Assembly (NCBI GenBank): GCA_036172665.1
Contig: CM069877.1
Span: forward strand, 18,935,001 to 18,999,000
DNA length: 64,000 bases
From: Prosopocoilus inquinatus
Taxonomy: Eukaryota > Arthropoda > Insecta > Coleoptera > Lucanidae
Reading direction: 5' to 3'
Shown: positions 11,069 through 22,345 of the stretch, in pieces
How the letters are laid out: every line of letters starts with the position of its first letter
How positions within the stretch are numbered: the first letter of the stretch is position 1
Position numbers and translations under genes: made by a program
The notes under the pieces: generated by a model
Seen by the model: the letters and a program-made list of their open reading frames with translations, nothing else
What the model was told of the DNA's origin: nothing
Databases searched by the model: none

Positions 11069-14000
11069 TTACATCGGGGGTGGATATTGATAGCCGGGCG
11101 CGTACATTCCCCCCATGGGTGGAGGAGGCTGATTCACCGCCTGTAATAGAAAAAAAATTGCTAAAAAATTCAGCCTCGGATTGAGTTATCAAAATGTTAG
11201 ACAAACAGACTTAATGAGTTTGCCTTGACTAAAGTGATTAACACTTTGTAATACCTGCGCGTATGATGGAGGAGCTGAGGGCATTCCTGGAGGTCCATAT
11301 GCGGGAGGCGCTGCTCCATAAGCACCAGGTTGGCCTCCATACATAGGGACACCGCTCATAGGGGCGCCTCCCATGGGGGCGCCGCCCTCGATTGAAATCA
11401 GAGATAGTGTGACATCGCCTTCCACCCCCAAATGGGATATACCCGTGTATGAAATTCTATGCCGGAATTCACAGTAATGCCTTCCGTTAATGGCTACCTG
11501 CAAATAAATGAGTAATGCAAATTTAAACACCGGCGGACTTCCTGGAAATTCAGTGCAAACATAGAAATGTTTGTTTTACCTTGAATTCAGTAGGTTCGCA
11601 CAGTATTAGGATTTCAAATCTTTGTCCCGGCTGGATTGGCAGATCGCCGAAGTCTTCTTCTTCTTCCCACATACCGTACCTGAAGGAATTTCTCGCGATG
11701 TAACCCTGCAATAAACGCACGGATATGTGAAAGGCGATGTCGTCCGTTTCGAAGGTCGTCGGCCTCGTCTGGAAGTTGATGTTGAATCTGAAAGAGAGGA
11801 AAAGCAGTTTTTAAAAGATGACATCTGTCACAAATTATAAATGCATATAAAACTTTCTTTTGTTTCAATTAAGTAATCTAAAATACTGAAATTCCTAATA
11901 TCTGTTTTTTTATTTATTTACCATCGAAGTATGCCGTGAAAATTTAGGGAAAAGTGGTACTTATGCAAGTAACTAAAGTTTGACAATTAAAGACATTTTG
12001 ATTTTGAGTTTAAGGTTATTAATAATTTGGATTTGACTCCTAACCACAATATGTTTTTTTAAAAACTCACACGTCTAAATATATTAAAATTCCGTTTGAC
12101 AAAAGCTGCTCTAAAGGTTTAAATAGCATTTTTAAAACACAAGGGTACACAATTGCATATACTAATAACAACATTCTAAAACGTTTACTAACAAACCCCA
12201 AGGACAAAACTGAACCAAATGAGAAATCAGGGATCTACGAAATATCTTGTCAAGGGTGCACCAAAAAATACATTGGGCAAACAAAAAGAAACGTACTAAC
12301 ACGTTTTAAGGAACACTTAGCTCACTTAAAGTACAATAAAATTTAAAAATCCAGTGTTGCAAAAGTCAAAAATTTGTTCCAACATATTTTTAACATCAGT
12401 CATAAAATAGATTTAAGTAACCTTATAGCGTTTTTCGCTGACTGTACCAGTGTGCACTAAGTGTATCTCTACCTCGTTTTATCACATAAAGCTGAACCGA
12501 TATGGAGATACACTCAGTGCGCACTGAGTGCAAGAAAGTGCGACCAGTGGAAAACGCTATTAGGTTAATGAACAGATAAAATAGGGACATCTTACTATCG
12601 CTTTTTGACCTGACATTGCAGTAGGATAGACAAATTGAAGCGGGATTTGCTCCTAAAAAGTCCCCCATGCAAGGCGGCCATGCTTGCTGTCAAAGCATAC
12701 TGAAAATTTTTCTAAATAAGCTATTAGGTTAGTAAAAGCAACGTCAAGCAATAGGGAATTAGACGGTTTTGAAACCATTTTTATACACAAAACCAGTAAT
12801 GATTTAATGAACGCCGATCACGGGCCTTTGGCAGGTTCTGTGTTGCTTGACTTAGTTGACGCAACCCGGTGAGGCGCTCACTACTGGAAGCGCACGCTTC
12901 TTTGGAGCGGAACGCACTTAGTATATAAGGTAGCGATAGGTATGACACCGTCACTTCTCCTGTGATTTAGTAGGATAGAAGTGGCAACTACAGAAGATGG
13001 CAACATAGCTGCCGAAATATGTATTAGTTTTTAAAAAAACATATTGTGGTTAGGAGTCAAATCCAAAGTATTGTTAGACATACCACAGTCTCCAATACAT
13101 TAAACATTTAAGGCTATTATTAAGGAATGAAGCTATGTTGCAATATTTTCTTTTCATCACAAGGTGTCACAAATTATATTGCCTAATTAGTCGTTAAAAA
13201 TCTTTTCTAAACATGTAATTGTAAAATTTGTCCGTAGCAAAACGTTTGCCAGAAGAAGAACTTTTTAGTTCGTCTCATTTTTTCTAGAAAAATTTTGTGC
13301 AAATCGTTTTTGATTGCAGTGAGAACCTCGAGCAGCCTCTGGACAGCTGTTTCAGCCCTGCTTGGGGCTTCTTCAGCTGAAACGTAGCTCGATATTCCCA
13401 CTGCAGACCAAAAACGACTTGCCCAATTTATTCGCAAATGCGATGTAAGAATGATGAACATATAAAATAGCGACATCTTACTATCGCTTTTTGACCTAAC
13501 ATTGCAGTCAAAGCTTTGACAGCAAGCATGGCCGCCTTGCATGGGGGACTCATTAGGAGCAAATCCCGCTTCAGTTTGTCTATCCTACTGCAATGTTAGG
13601 TCAAAAAGCGATAGTAAGATGTCGCTATTTTATATGTTCTCATTTTTTCGTCAATATATTTCCTACACACTTTTGTAACATCTACAAAAAGTTCTTCTAA
13701 ATGAAAAATGAGCTTACAAATTTAAAATATTGTACTCACTGCAAAAATTTCCTCTAATCTTTCAATTTTCCCCAAATCTGGCCCGCCCATTCGGTACCTT
13801 ACAAATGCTTTTTGTATAGCTTCATGTCGCGTCTTACAATTTTCACCATTTTAACATAAAATAATTAATTATTTACGTAACAAATTGACTTGCAGAATTA
13901 ACATAGGTACTAGATAAAAACGGATATTTCTTAAAGTTGAGAGTTGACAACATCGGTTGATCTATCTGGTTTGAAGTGTCACATTTTGGCATATGTTATA

Positions 14001-17000
14001 AAGACATCCAATTAATTTGTTTAATTTTACTTTAATAGTCAACCTTATAAAATAAAATCACGACCTAGTTGATGGTAAATAAATAAAAAACAGATATTAC
14101 ACGTTGTTCATAAATTAAAAAACCACCACCTGCATTAAGTTAGTATAAAATATAAGTTCCCTATAGAAGATTAGCAAAATAATAAGTTGGTAAGGTATTT
14201 GAAGTTTCATGTCAAATCAATTTTACTATTAGTTTATTTACATTTATATTCATTTTAATAAGCCGTTTCAATTAATTACAGTTTGTCTGCTATAAAATTA
14301 TTTGCGAACGATAAGGCAAAAACCATGAATCTATTATAATTATTAAATTTAGAACCAGGGATTTGTTCTAAAGGTATAACCTAATCGTTTATTTCAAACA
14401 CTTGCCAATTTTCTTACCAAATTTTTAACTAGGACACTAATGCCGGTTGTATTTTTCACAAGGCAACGCCGCCAGTGGTCTTTTAATTTGTGTACAAATT
14501 ATATTAATTTTTCAAAATGCAACGTATTTTGATAGGTGTTACTTTGACATAAAAACCTGCTTTCTTTCATGTCTGCCAAATTATAAATGAGAAGAAACCA
14601 TGAAATTTTACATGACAACTAGTCCTCAAAAGAACAAGAAAAATATCAAAGGAATATCATTATTATGAATATTCGACATTTTATTTGCCTAAATTCGTAA
14701 CATTGACACATCTCTTTGGCATTTCCCTTTTTCTTTATGAGCATTTTTCTTTTGATTTTATTTTTCTATACGTATAAGAATAGCAGTGACCTAAAATGTA
14801 GTGTCTTTTTGATAGCCGTCGCTTTGACATTTCCATTTTATTTCTCATACGTCAAATCATAAATGAAAAGAAAATAATAAATACATTTTAGACAGTAACT
14901 ATTTTTCCTAGAGAAAAAATCGAAGAAATAAATCGTTCAGTATGTAATATATTTAAACATATAAAATAGCGACATCTTACTATCGCTTTTTGACCTAACA
15001 TTGCAGTAGGATAGACAAATTCAAGCGGGATTTGCTCCTAATGAGTCCCCCATGCAAGGCGGCCATGCTTGCTGTCAAAGCATAATGAAAGATTTTAGAA
15101 AACGATTTGCACAAAATTTTTGTAATATATTTAGTTTGACAAAATCCATTTGCTTGTTCTCACAAAGCGCCTGTTAATTTATAACCAAAAAGAAGTCAAT
15201 TTAGGTGACAGCTATTCTTATAAAGAAAAAGAAAGTGTCATTTGTCAAATAATAAGTGAAAAAAAATACTTGTAGGTATTTTTATAAAAAAAAGGGAAAT
15301 GTCAGAGGGAGGTCTCAATACTTCGAATTCTGACAAGTATCGCTTTGACATTTTCCAATTCGTTTCTCTAGTATAATTTGTTAAATTATAGGCAAATGAA
15401 AATGAAACAAAATGAACGGCAAACGGCAACTATTCTCTTCTAAAGAAATTGATGAAATAACATATGTATTATAACGGGTGTTCTGTTTCCTTTTACATCA
15501 TATTTAAAATACAATTGAAAGAAGAAACTAAACTTTCCATGGTAACTATTCTCACAAAAAAAAAAAAACTAACGTTTAAAGCCAAACTCACTGCTAGGCG
15601 TTTTGCGTTAGCGTTAAAATTCTACACGATTGTATTGGCCCAATTTAAAAGCACATATTTTGTTTAATTAAACCAACCAATCAAGTATCTATCCCGTAAC
15701 GCGGCGATCAAAAATCGCCTAGCAATGAATCCAGCTTAATGCTACGAATTGTGACAGATGTCATTCTCACATTTTCTACTCCCATTATTTTATCAGATTA
15801 TAAACGAAAAGGAAAAAAAAAACAAACAAAAGTGGAAAACGTCAGAGTGACACATAAACATATTAGGGCGTCATCTGTCAAATTATAAATCTAAAGAAAA
15901 CCTTACACCATAAACAATCTAAAGAAAATGGAAAATATCAATAATCTATCAACATACTGGGTGTCTCATAACCTACAGAGGAGATTAAAAGGGTATCTAG
16001 GGGAGATCAAATTAAAGATTTTTTCTTAATAAATTTTGGGTAAAAAAGCAATAACTAAAAAGTTACAAGAATTTAAAGTGAAATTAATTAACAAACAAAA
16101 GTTACTCCTTGTAGTAATATTTTACATTTTAAATTTAAATTTGAGACACTTATGAGTTAATTGAACACTGCTTTATAATAAACAACTATTTTAAAAAATG
16201 TAGTCATGTTAAAGTAACAGCTATTTCATTTTTTCTTTTAATGCCCAAAAACGGGTTTTCATCTCGTTGTGCACCACCTACTAATTAAAAACAAAACAGA
16301 GACAGATTAACATAGACATTTTATGAATGGTGGTTTTGATAAATTTAGAGTTTATTTAATAATAAAGTTGCATTTTGTGAAATAATTTTGATTAATTAAG
16401 AATCTATAGGTGACAATTAAAGAAGAAATTAAGAAAGTTAAACTGCAGTAAGTTTCTTATTATAGTTTTGATGTCCTACAGCTGCCCTTTCAATCTCCTC
16501 CGTACGTTGTGACACACCCATTATAATAAATTTTGACAAGTATTACATTGATGCGCGTTCTTTGGAGTAATATGTCAAAGTATAATTGAAAAAAAAAACA
16601 AATTTTGAATGTCAACTATTCCTAATATCACATATTAACAGTCATCACTTTGATATTTTTCATTTTTTCTTGCTAATTGTCAAATTAAAAACAAAATGAA
16701 GAACCAAATTTTACCTCTCCACTATTATCTAGAAAAAAATGCCACGGTGAAACTCAGAAGCTCAAAACAAAAACGATATTTTGCAATGGTTTACTAGGAT
16801 TATTTTCCATTTTCAACTGTTAAAATACGTATTCCAGAGCATCTGTCAAATTATTTTTATTTGTGTTTATTTAAATTATAAATGTTTTTTGTTTGTTTTA
16901 AAAATTGGTAAATCGTGAAAAAGGGCATAATTTTAAAGAACCGTCAAAGTGGCACCAGACACACTGGAAATCACTAACAAACAAGCGTCAAATTATATTT

Positions 17001-18173
17001 TTAAGAAAGCAGTGATAGAGAGTTAATAAACTATCTTTTAATTGTTGAATAGAAAAAACAAAACAAAAGCAAATCGATGCGTACATTTTGAAAAATATAC
17101 GTCAAAATAATACCTGTAAAGTGTCCTGCCAAAAACGTCGAAATAATATCTGTCAAAAATCTATCTTTGTCCTTGGTCTTAAAATGCACCGTTTGTTTCA
17201 ATGAAACTAGAAAAAGGGTGGATAAATAGGAGCAAAATGGTTGTATTTTCTTGTGAAACGCGTATAATCACGTACTCGTTAAGTGACGCATGTTTTTGTA
17301 TGCATGGCGGGTGTTAAGATCATTTGCAGTCGGCAGATTTTAATTGCTGTCGCACGCATTCAACCATAGCTAAAAAAAAAGACGCCGTGCTATAGTGTGC
17401 CACAGCCTCAAGGCATATATTTGCGCATGTTTCCAATTCAAAATGAAACATGTGGTATACATATTTTTTTAATGTCAAAGTGACCCATGCTTAATATATT
17501 TGACAAATTATTGAGAAAAGATTTCTTTTTATCAACAAAAAAAAAAACTTGTCAAAAGTTGCTACTTTGACATTTGTCTGTCTATGGAGATGAGAGAACT
17601 AAGAACTAATGACTTATGAACATCAGATACAGAACCATAAATTTAAAGAAAATAGTAGAGAGAGTAATTTTTGAGGAAAATAATTGAAACGGTTTTTAGA
17701 ACGTTCATCGTCAAAAAGAAAACGCTGGTTATCTGTCAAATTAAAAAAAAAACGAAAATAATTTTTTTATCAAGTCGTGTTAACGATTCATATTTTCTTT
17801 TTCTTTTCATGAGTAGGTAAGTGAAATAAACACCCATTAATGCTGCATTTTACAGATGGTTAAAAATAACTTAAAACAAAATTTTCCATAATTTCACAGG
17901 CAACATGTTTTTGGAAGAAATAACAAAAATGCTAATCTACGTTATCGTTATCATTACGTACCTGTCCCCATTAGGTGAGGCAAATCCTTGAATTTTAACG
18001 ATGCGTCCCGGTCCAAAGCCGCCATCGATGGGGCAGACGAAGGGTACGGGCTGCGGAAAAGTTAGGTTAGGTCAGACCAGCGGTCCGGTCTAATTTGACA
18101 ATAACACGTATTCCACCAATTAAAACAATTGGAGATGACAAGTACTTACTGGATTTACGTATGGTTGTGCCAT
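11069..18173 (-). CDS. Galectin with Pro/Gly/Met-rich C-terminal tail (five coding exons)
   Basis: Galectins bind beta-galactosides in the cytosol or after leaderless secretion; in insects they are linked to immunity and gut barriers. Joined exons 18173-18150, 18050-17962, 11787-11580, 11497-11255 and 11140-11069 give 211 residues with consistent phases (0,2,0,0) and GT/AG borders. The start is MAQPYVNP, with no signal peptide. A single carbohydrate-recognition domain follows (about residues 9-145): FGPGRIVKIQGF, the DIAFHISVRL strand, ARNS, the GMWEEEE turn, QRFEILILC and HYCEFRHRI...GDVTLSLIS. The sugar-binding set is partly kept: His and Arg of the H-x-x-x-R strand, Asn, Trp and Glu are present, while the HxNPR Asn is Ser. 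The last about 65 residues are rich in Gly, Pro, Ala and Met (PMGGAPMSGVPMYGG), like the tail of chimera-type galectins but C-terminal. Intron 2 is 6.2 kb and full of repeats. Confidence 0.93.
12092..12346 (+). pseudogene. GIY-YIG endonuclease fragment of a Penelope-like element
   Basis: An 84-codon open stretch encodes the region linking RT to the endonuclease of Penelope-like retroelements and the start of the nuclease. The GIYEISCQGC segment and KKYIGQTKRN carry the GIY and YIG elements, followed by the conserved RFKEH. The endonuclease nicks the target for target-primed reverse transcription. It stops at a TAA before the catalytic Glu region, and the RT is missing upstream, so this is a truncated remnant. 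It differs from the Penelope element at 23.7-41.0 kb, so at least two families are present. Confidence 0.85.
12425..12560. repeat. Palindromic MITE-like repeat
   Basis: Imperfect inverted repeat with ends ATAGCGTTTTT and AAAACGCTAT and inner arms around GTGCACTAAGTGTATCTC and GAGATACACTCAGTGCGCA. Confidence 0.65.
12568..12719. mobile_element. Foldback-family element, copy 1
   Basis: Module A of the family (starting about AAAATAGGGACATCTTACTA, through GCAAGGCGGCCATGCTTGCT, ending near AAATTTTTC). Flanked by a perfect 12-bp duplication GCTATTAGGTTA (12556-12567 and 12720-12731). No coding capacity. Confidence 0.8.
12991..13017 (+). ncRNA. Hammerhead-ribozyme-like motif in a Penelope tail
   Basis: CAGAAGATGGCAACATAGCTGCCGAAA: a GGCA/TGCC hairpin between a box matching CTGAAGA at six of seven positions and a GAAA box, the core layout of the minimal hammerheads known from Penelope-like elements. 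The C-A-G change argues against activity in this copy. Confidence 0.4.
13285..13637. mobile_element. Foldback-family element, copy 2
   Basis: Starts GAAAAATTTTGTGCAAATCG (module B, through GACTTGCCCAATTTATTCGC), then module A in both orientations, ending GTCGCTATTTTATATGT. Flanked by the 12-bp duplication TCTCATTTTTTC (13273-13284 and 13638-13649). It lies within galectin intron 2. Confidence 0.8.
14956..15120. mobile_element. Foldback-family element, copy 3
   Basis: AACATATAAAATAGCGACAT to GATTTGCACAAAATTTT: module A with a short inverted module B end. Flanked by the 13-bp duplication TGTAATATATTTA (14943-14955 and 15121-15133). Confidence 0.8.
15955..16523 (+). mobile_element. MITE with TACTGGGTGTCTC terminal repeats
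   Basis: Left end TACTGGGTGTCTCATAACCT; right end, inverted, TAATGGGTGTGTCACAACGT. The interior matches 8516-8945 directly and 9690-10240 inverted. No reading frame of its own. Confidence 0.8.
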
Positions 18174-18791
18174 GGTAAGCGTCCGGAGAGCCAACGGTTT
18201 TTCTGCCGGGTGCGGTTCTCGGAGGTCACAAGAATTAATCCGCTCACGACGACTATGCACGACCGATACTAATGACGAAAAAGCTGCGTAAGAAAACAAT
18301 AATCACCGCGTGACCAACTCGTCAAGACAAGGTTGGCAAGAACTGTCAAAATGACACGTCCGAATAAGCGCTGCCATCTAACAATTCTCACACAATTTAT
18401 AATTCTACACTGTTGCCAATTATTGAATTAGAATAGTATATTCTGTTTTCAGAAACACTTCGTTCGAAAATCTTCGAATGATGAATAATTCGAACGAAAA
18501 GTTTAGAACGAAACTACCGGTTGGTATTCTCGACTGTGATTCGAAACTGTAGTTTCGAACGAAACTTATATTTCGATTGGAAACATGACAACAATGTATA
18601 AATTCAATGTTTTCAACAAAGAGGCAAGAAAAACTTAAACAATTGTGTTGGCTTTTTGCAAATTTCATATATCCCGCCCAAGTATCCCGCCATTCCTTCA
18701 ATTTTGCACGTGTAAGAGACCAAGAGACGCTGTTACGAAAGTGGTTTAGTGCTTGTGGGGTTTGTAATAAATTATTATATCGCAAAACAGA
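18174..18791. other. Galectin upstream region and TTCGAA-rich patch
   Basis: 18174-18300 should hold the galectin 5' UTR and promoter. 18450-18600 is unusually rich in TTCGAA/TTCGAACGAAA strings. A minus-strand frame across 18640-18720 has the segment KLKEWRDTWAGYMKFAK, reminiscent of the second half of zeste-like Myb/SANT proteins, but it is too short to assign. Confidence 0.35.
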
Positions 18792-19004
18792 ATGGCAGAA
18801 AGAATAACAAGTAAAAGATTGGGTAATATAACTCAACATCAAAAAGAATTACTGATTGAATATCTTAAGAATCACCCTCAGTTACAAAGTGGGAAATTTT
18901 CACAAACATTTTCGAAATTAAAAGCCCAAGAATTATGGAAATAACTTACAACCATGTTGAACGCTTCACCAGAAGCTAAAAAGGAATGGTTCCAATGGCG
19001 AAAG
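18792..19004 (+). pseudogene. Myb/SANT-like (zeste-type) DNA-binding domain, broken
   Basis: From ATG at 18792 the frame reads a helix-rich domain typical of insect regulatory-protein-zeste-like and Harbinger-associated Myb/SANT proteins: QHQKELLIEYLKNHPQL, then SGKFSQTF, KAQELWK, and after an in-frame TAA (18942-18944) LTTMLNASPEAKKEWFQWRK, which normally continues without a break. A GGCGAAAG|GTAATT donor-like end follows the WRK motif, where such genes often have an intron. Such proteins bind DNA and in Harbinger elements assist the transposase. One nonsense codon and no recognisable downstream exon suggest a dead copy. Confidence 0.7.
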
Positions 19005-20083
19005 GTAATTCAATGCAATACAACTATTGGTAATTATTTACAAAAGCTACAAGTTAACGTATGAAGATCAAATTTTGCACATGGCACCACTACAACAATA
19101 CCACAACAATATGTTGTCTCATAACACTACTTTTATTTGGGGCTCGCTGCTAGTTTAGCAGAAAAAAAATATTTAAAAACACACTTGGTTAAATGGCCAT
19201 ATTTCCTTTATAATGACGTTTGACACGTATAGCCGGTGGCATAACCAACGATTAGAAAAGGATAGAAAACTCCCTGTATCTATAGCTATTGGTTAGAGAA
19301 GGACAACACGACGATTTTAATTATTTTTTTAATTAAAAACGGGGTGTTTGCCCCAATTAATTCTAAGTGTATTTGAATTTTAATTTGTCGTAGAACATGC
19401 CCTCCAAAATTTATAATGTTTGATCCACTCGTAGCTTTGGTAAATAATTACTTAAAGCCATTATGCCCGATGTTTCAATTTCCAGCAAAAAATATGTTTC
19501 AAAATTATGGACCACAAAAAAGAAACAAACCAAACACGATATACGGTACGAAACCTATAAGTTTGCGGCCTTCGCGCATGTCACGAACAATTTTCGTATT
19601 CGAAAGTGTAAAAATGTAAAATGTAAAATTCGAATACGAAAAGTAATTCGCCTGTTCGAGAATACACTTTCGGTACATTCGGATAAAAATTCGTTCGAAA
19701 CGAATACTTTCGTATTTATAATAATTAAATTATATATAAATTATATAATTTAAGTCTAGAGTAGCCCGCCAGGATTCAGAAATGAAACGAAAAAATATTT
19801 CGTGAAACAATATCTTTGTCCGCGAAACCATTTATAACATGTAGCATGTACTGTCTATTTCAAGTACATAGTGTATCTTAGAATTCAACAAGAATATAAT
19901 ATAACAATTTCAAACGAAGTCAAAAATTTGATCTGTGCACAAACCGAAGCTAAAATTCTGGCTTGTGTCCTGGGATTTATTAGATCAATTCTTAATTAAT
20001 TTCGAATTAAATTCTTATACTGATCATGTAATACGTATGAGTCAGGGCCAGCCTTCGAAATGATGGGGCCTGGGTGACGTAAG
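19005..20083. other. No recognisable gene
   Basis: Apart from the hairpin at 19591-19642, this is AT-rich intergenic sequence. Confidence 0.5.
19591..19642. repeat. Small perfect hairpin
   Basis: Arms TTTTCGTATTCGAA and TTCGAATACGAAAA (14 bp each, 24-nt spacer) in a TTCGAA-rich stretch. Confidence 0.7.
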
Positions 20084-20490
20084 ACTTACTATCGCTTTTT
20101 GACCTGACATTGCAGTAGGATAGACAAATTGAAGCGGGATTTGCTCCTAATAAGTCCCCCATGCAAGGCGGCCATGCTTGCTGTCAAAGCATAATGAAAA
20201 TTTTTGAAAAATTTTATGCAAATCGTTCTTGATTGCAGTGAAAACCTCGAGCAGCCTCTGTACAGTTGTTTCAGCCTTGCTTGGGGCTTCATCAGCAGAG
20301 ACGCAGCTCGACATTCCCACTGCAAACAAAAACGAATAAATTGGGCAAGTCGTTTTTGTTTGCAGTGGGAATGTCGAGGTACGTCTCTGCTGACGAAGCC
20401 CCAAGCAGGGCTGAAACAGCTGTACAGAGGCTGCTCGAGGTTTTCACTGCAATCAAGAACGATTTGCACAAAATTTTTCATATTGTTATG
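20084..20490. mobile_element. Foldback-family element, inverted module B pair
   Basis: Module A (20084-20200) is followed by module B and its inverse around 20340, making a palindrome with arms of about 135 bp (20210-20330 against 20345-20480). No matching flanking duplication was found, so the ends are probably rearranged. Confidence 0.75.
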
Positions 20491-22072
20491 GTCTAGAGTT
20501 AAAATCCGCTTGATATTTTCATTCGTCATTCGTTTCTTAAAATTGAACTGACGTTTAAAACTGAAATATAGCGGTTCTCATTTTGTCGATTTATCAAATT
20601 GCAATGTATTGTTTTCAATTTTACAGAAAATAGACTCGTTTGTAAACTTAAATCTTAGGTTCGAAATTAAAAAAAAATCAAATACAAATACAAAGTATTT
20701 ATAACAAATTTATACAAAAAATTTAATGCGTTCATAATTTTTATTTCTCTTTGTGTTTCGTATACAGTGACCACCAAAAAGTTCGCACCATAGGTATGGG
20801 AAAATGTTTTATTATTGATTTTTTTTTTTTAATTTTTGCGCCAATAGTTTATGCATGTTCGATAGGCAAATATAAGTGGGACTATCCTGGTGAGCAATTT
20901 TTAGTGTTGTTAAAAATAGCACTTATTCATGATATGAAAATTAAAAAATTGTTGTAATTTGGAATTGCTGGACATATTAGATAAAATTTTAGTAGGATTC
21001 AATAAGTTATTTACAAAATGTGTATCTTGATTGCCTGACAAAATTTGCCTCGGTCTAGTATTTTGAAAAACGTAAGATTTTCGAGTGCACTAATTATTTA
21101 TTTTGAAATTAGTGCAACAAACTGCGGGATTTAACTAATTTTATCAGATGTTCAGGCAAACTAGTTCCACCGTTCCTTAGTTAGTTGATATCGTAAAACA
21201 TTATTTCGCTTAGTGAATTAAAATTTTAAATAAAATAATTAATAAACGATATCAGTGATTATTATTACAAAACGCTGCGTTGAAGATCAAGTGCAGTATC
21301 GGTGGGCGTGTTCATACCGAGAGGAAGGCGAAGTTGACCTTCGTATTTTTCTCGCACATTTCAGCAGTTCTAAACAAGCGGTCCATCCGAAATTTTTTGG
21401 CTATGATACGGTAGCCACCAAAAAATACCTGCAGAAGGTTTCGTGTGGTTATTCTGAGGTTTTTTTTGATTTGCACACAGTAAAAGAATACCCTGTATAA
21501 AGTACATAAAATGGTTGGAAAATAAAAGACTTGAGACACACACGAAAAATACATAAGAATGAAATACAAAAAAGACTGCGTTTGGCTGCAGGAAAGTTAA
21601 CCTACAAAAGGAACTACAAAACAATAAACAACAGTGTTACCAAGATTATGACGATGTGCATGACGAACTGATGGATATGTCTAAGGAAATATATAGGGTG
21701 TTTTGAAACGCAAGATAAGATATTCCATGTTAATTTAAATGTGCTCGAATATTGGCTTCCCTAAATATTTTAGAGCAAAATTCCATTTAGGTTTTTTAAA
21801 GTGCTCTTCAAGATGAATCTATTTATAAAGTTTGGGAATTTTTCATTTGCTCAGTTTCAAGATATTTAAAAATATCAATAACGTAATTCAATTTATACCA
21901 AATTATCAGCACGACCTTGATCAGTAAATGTTAAAATAAATTACTTGAAAAGCTTTTTCTATCAATATTTTTCAAAAACGAACTAGATTTATTAATTATC
22001 TGTTCAGTTTTCACTATCATTGATCAAGGTTTGGTTAGTTTGGTATAAATCTAGTATAGTTAGGCCTAGTAC
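20491..22072. other. No recognisable gene
   Basis: AT-rich, with short open frames lacking any domain or codon bias. Confidence 0.5.
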
Positions 22073-22345
22073 GCACTTGGATACAAAGTCGCCCAACTTT
22101 GTTTCACAGTCATGTTTCGCGATTGTTTCGAAACAGTTGCTAAACAAAATGTGGTGTATCTCAAGTGTTCCAGGACAAAATCGCAGAACTTTTATTTCGA
22201 AGCCTTGTGCACACTTGGATACAAAATCGCGCAACTTGTTTCAAAGCCTTGTTTCGCGATTGTTTCGAAACAGTTGCTAGACAAAATGTGATGTACCTCG
22301 AGTGTTTGGGGACAAAAATCCCAGAATTTTTGTTTCCCATTTCAA
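22073..22345. repeat. Two-copy direct repeat of about 138 bp
   Basis: Units start CACTTGGATACAAAATCG at 22074 and 22212, and both contain GCGATTGTTTCGAAACAGTT. The open frames here come from the repeat. Confidence 0.75.

Larger units (their letters stand above)
12010..13070 (+). mobile_element. Penelope-like element fragment in galectin intron 2
   Basis: It comprises an inverted tail piece (12010-12060, GGATTTGACTCCTAACCACA), a GIY-YIG coding fragment (12092-12346), and a direct tail (12950-13064). Between the last two sit a palindromic repeat and a foldback element. Inverted plus direct copies of the tail are typical of Penelope-like insertions. Orientation follows the GIY-YIG frame. Confidence 0.7.
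14440..17850. repeat. Degenerate irregular repeat region in galectin intron 2
   Basis: The motif pair ACTTTGACATTT and TGTCAAATTATAAA followed by A/G-rich AAAAGAAAA recurs many times at irregular spacing of roughly 150-350 bp. It looks like a decayed satellite or a series of MITEs. It is interrupted by copy 3 of the foldback family and by the MITE at 15955-16523. No exon is evident. Confidence 0.45.

Noticed and set aside
18056..18071. GGTTAGGTTAGG as insect telomeric repeat
   Set aside because: Only two units; it is the pyrimidine-rich tract before the galectin exon 2 acceptor on the minus strand.
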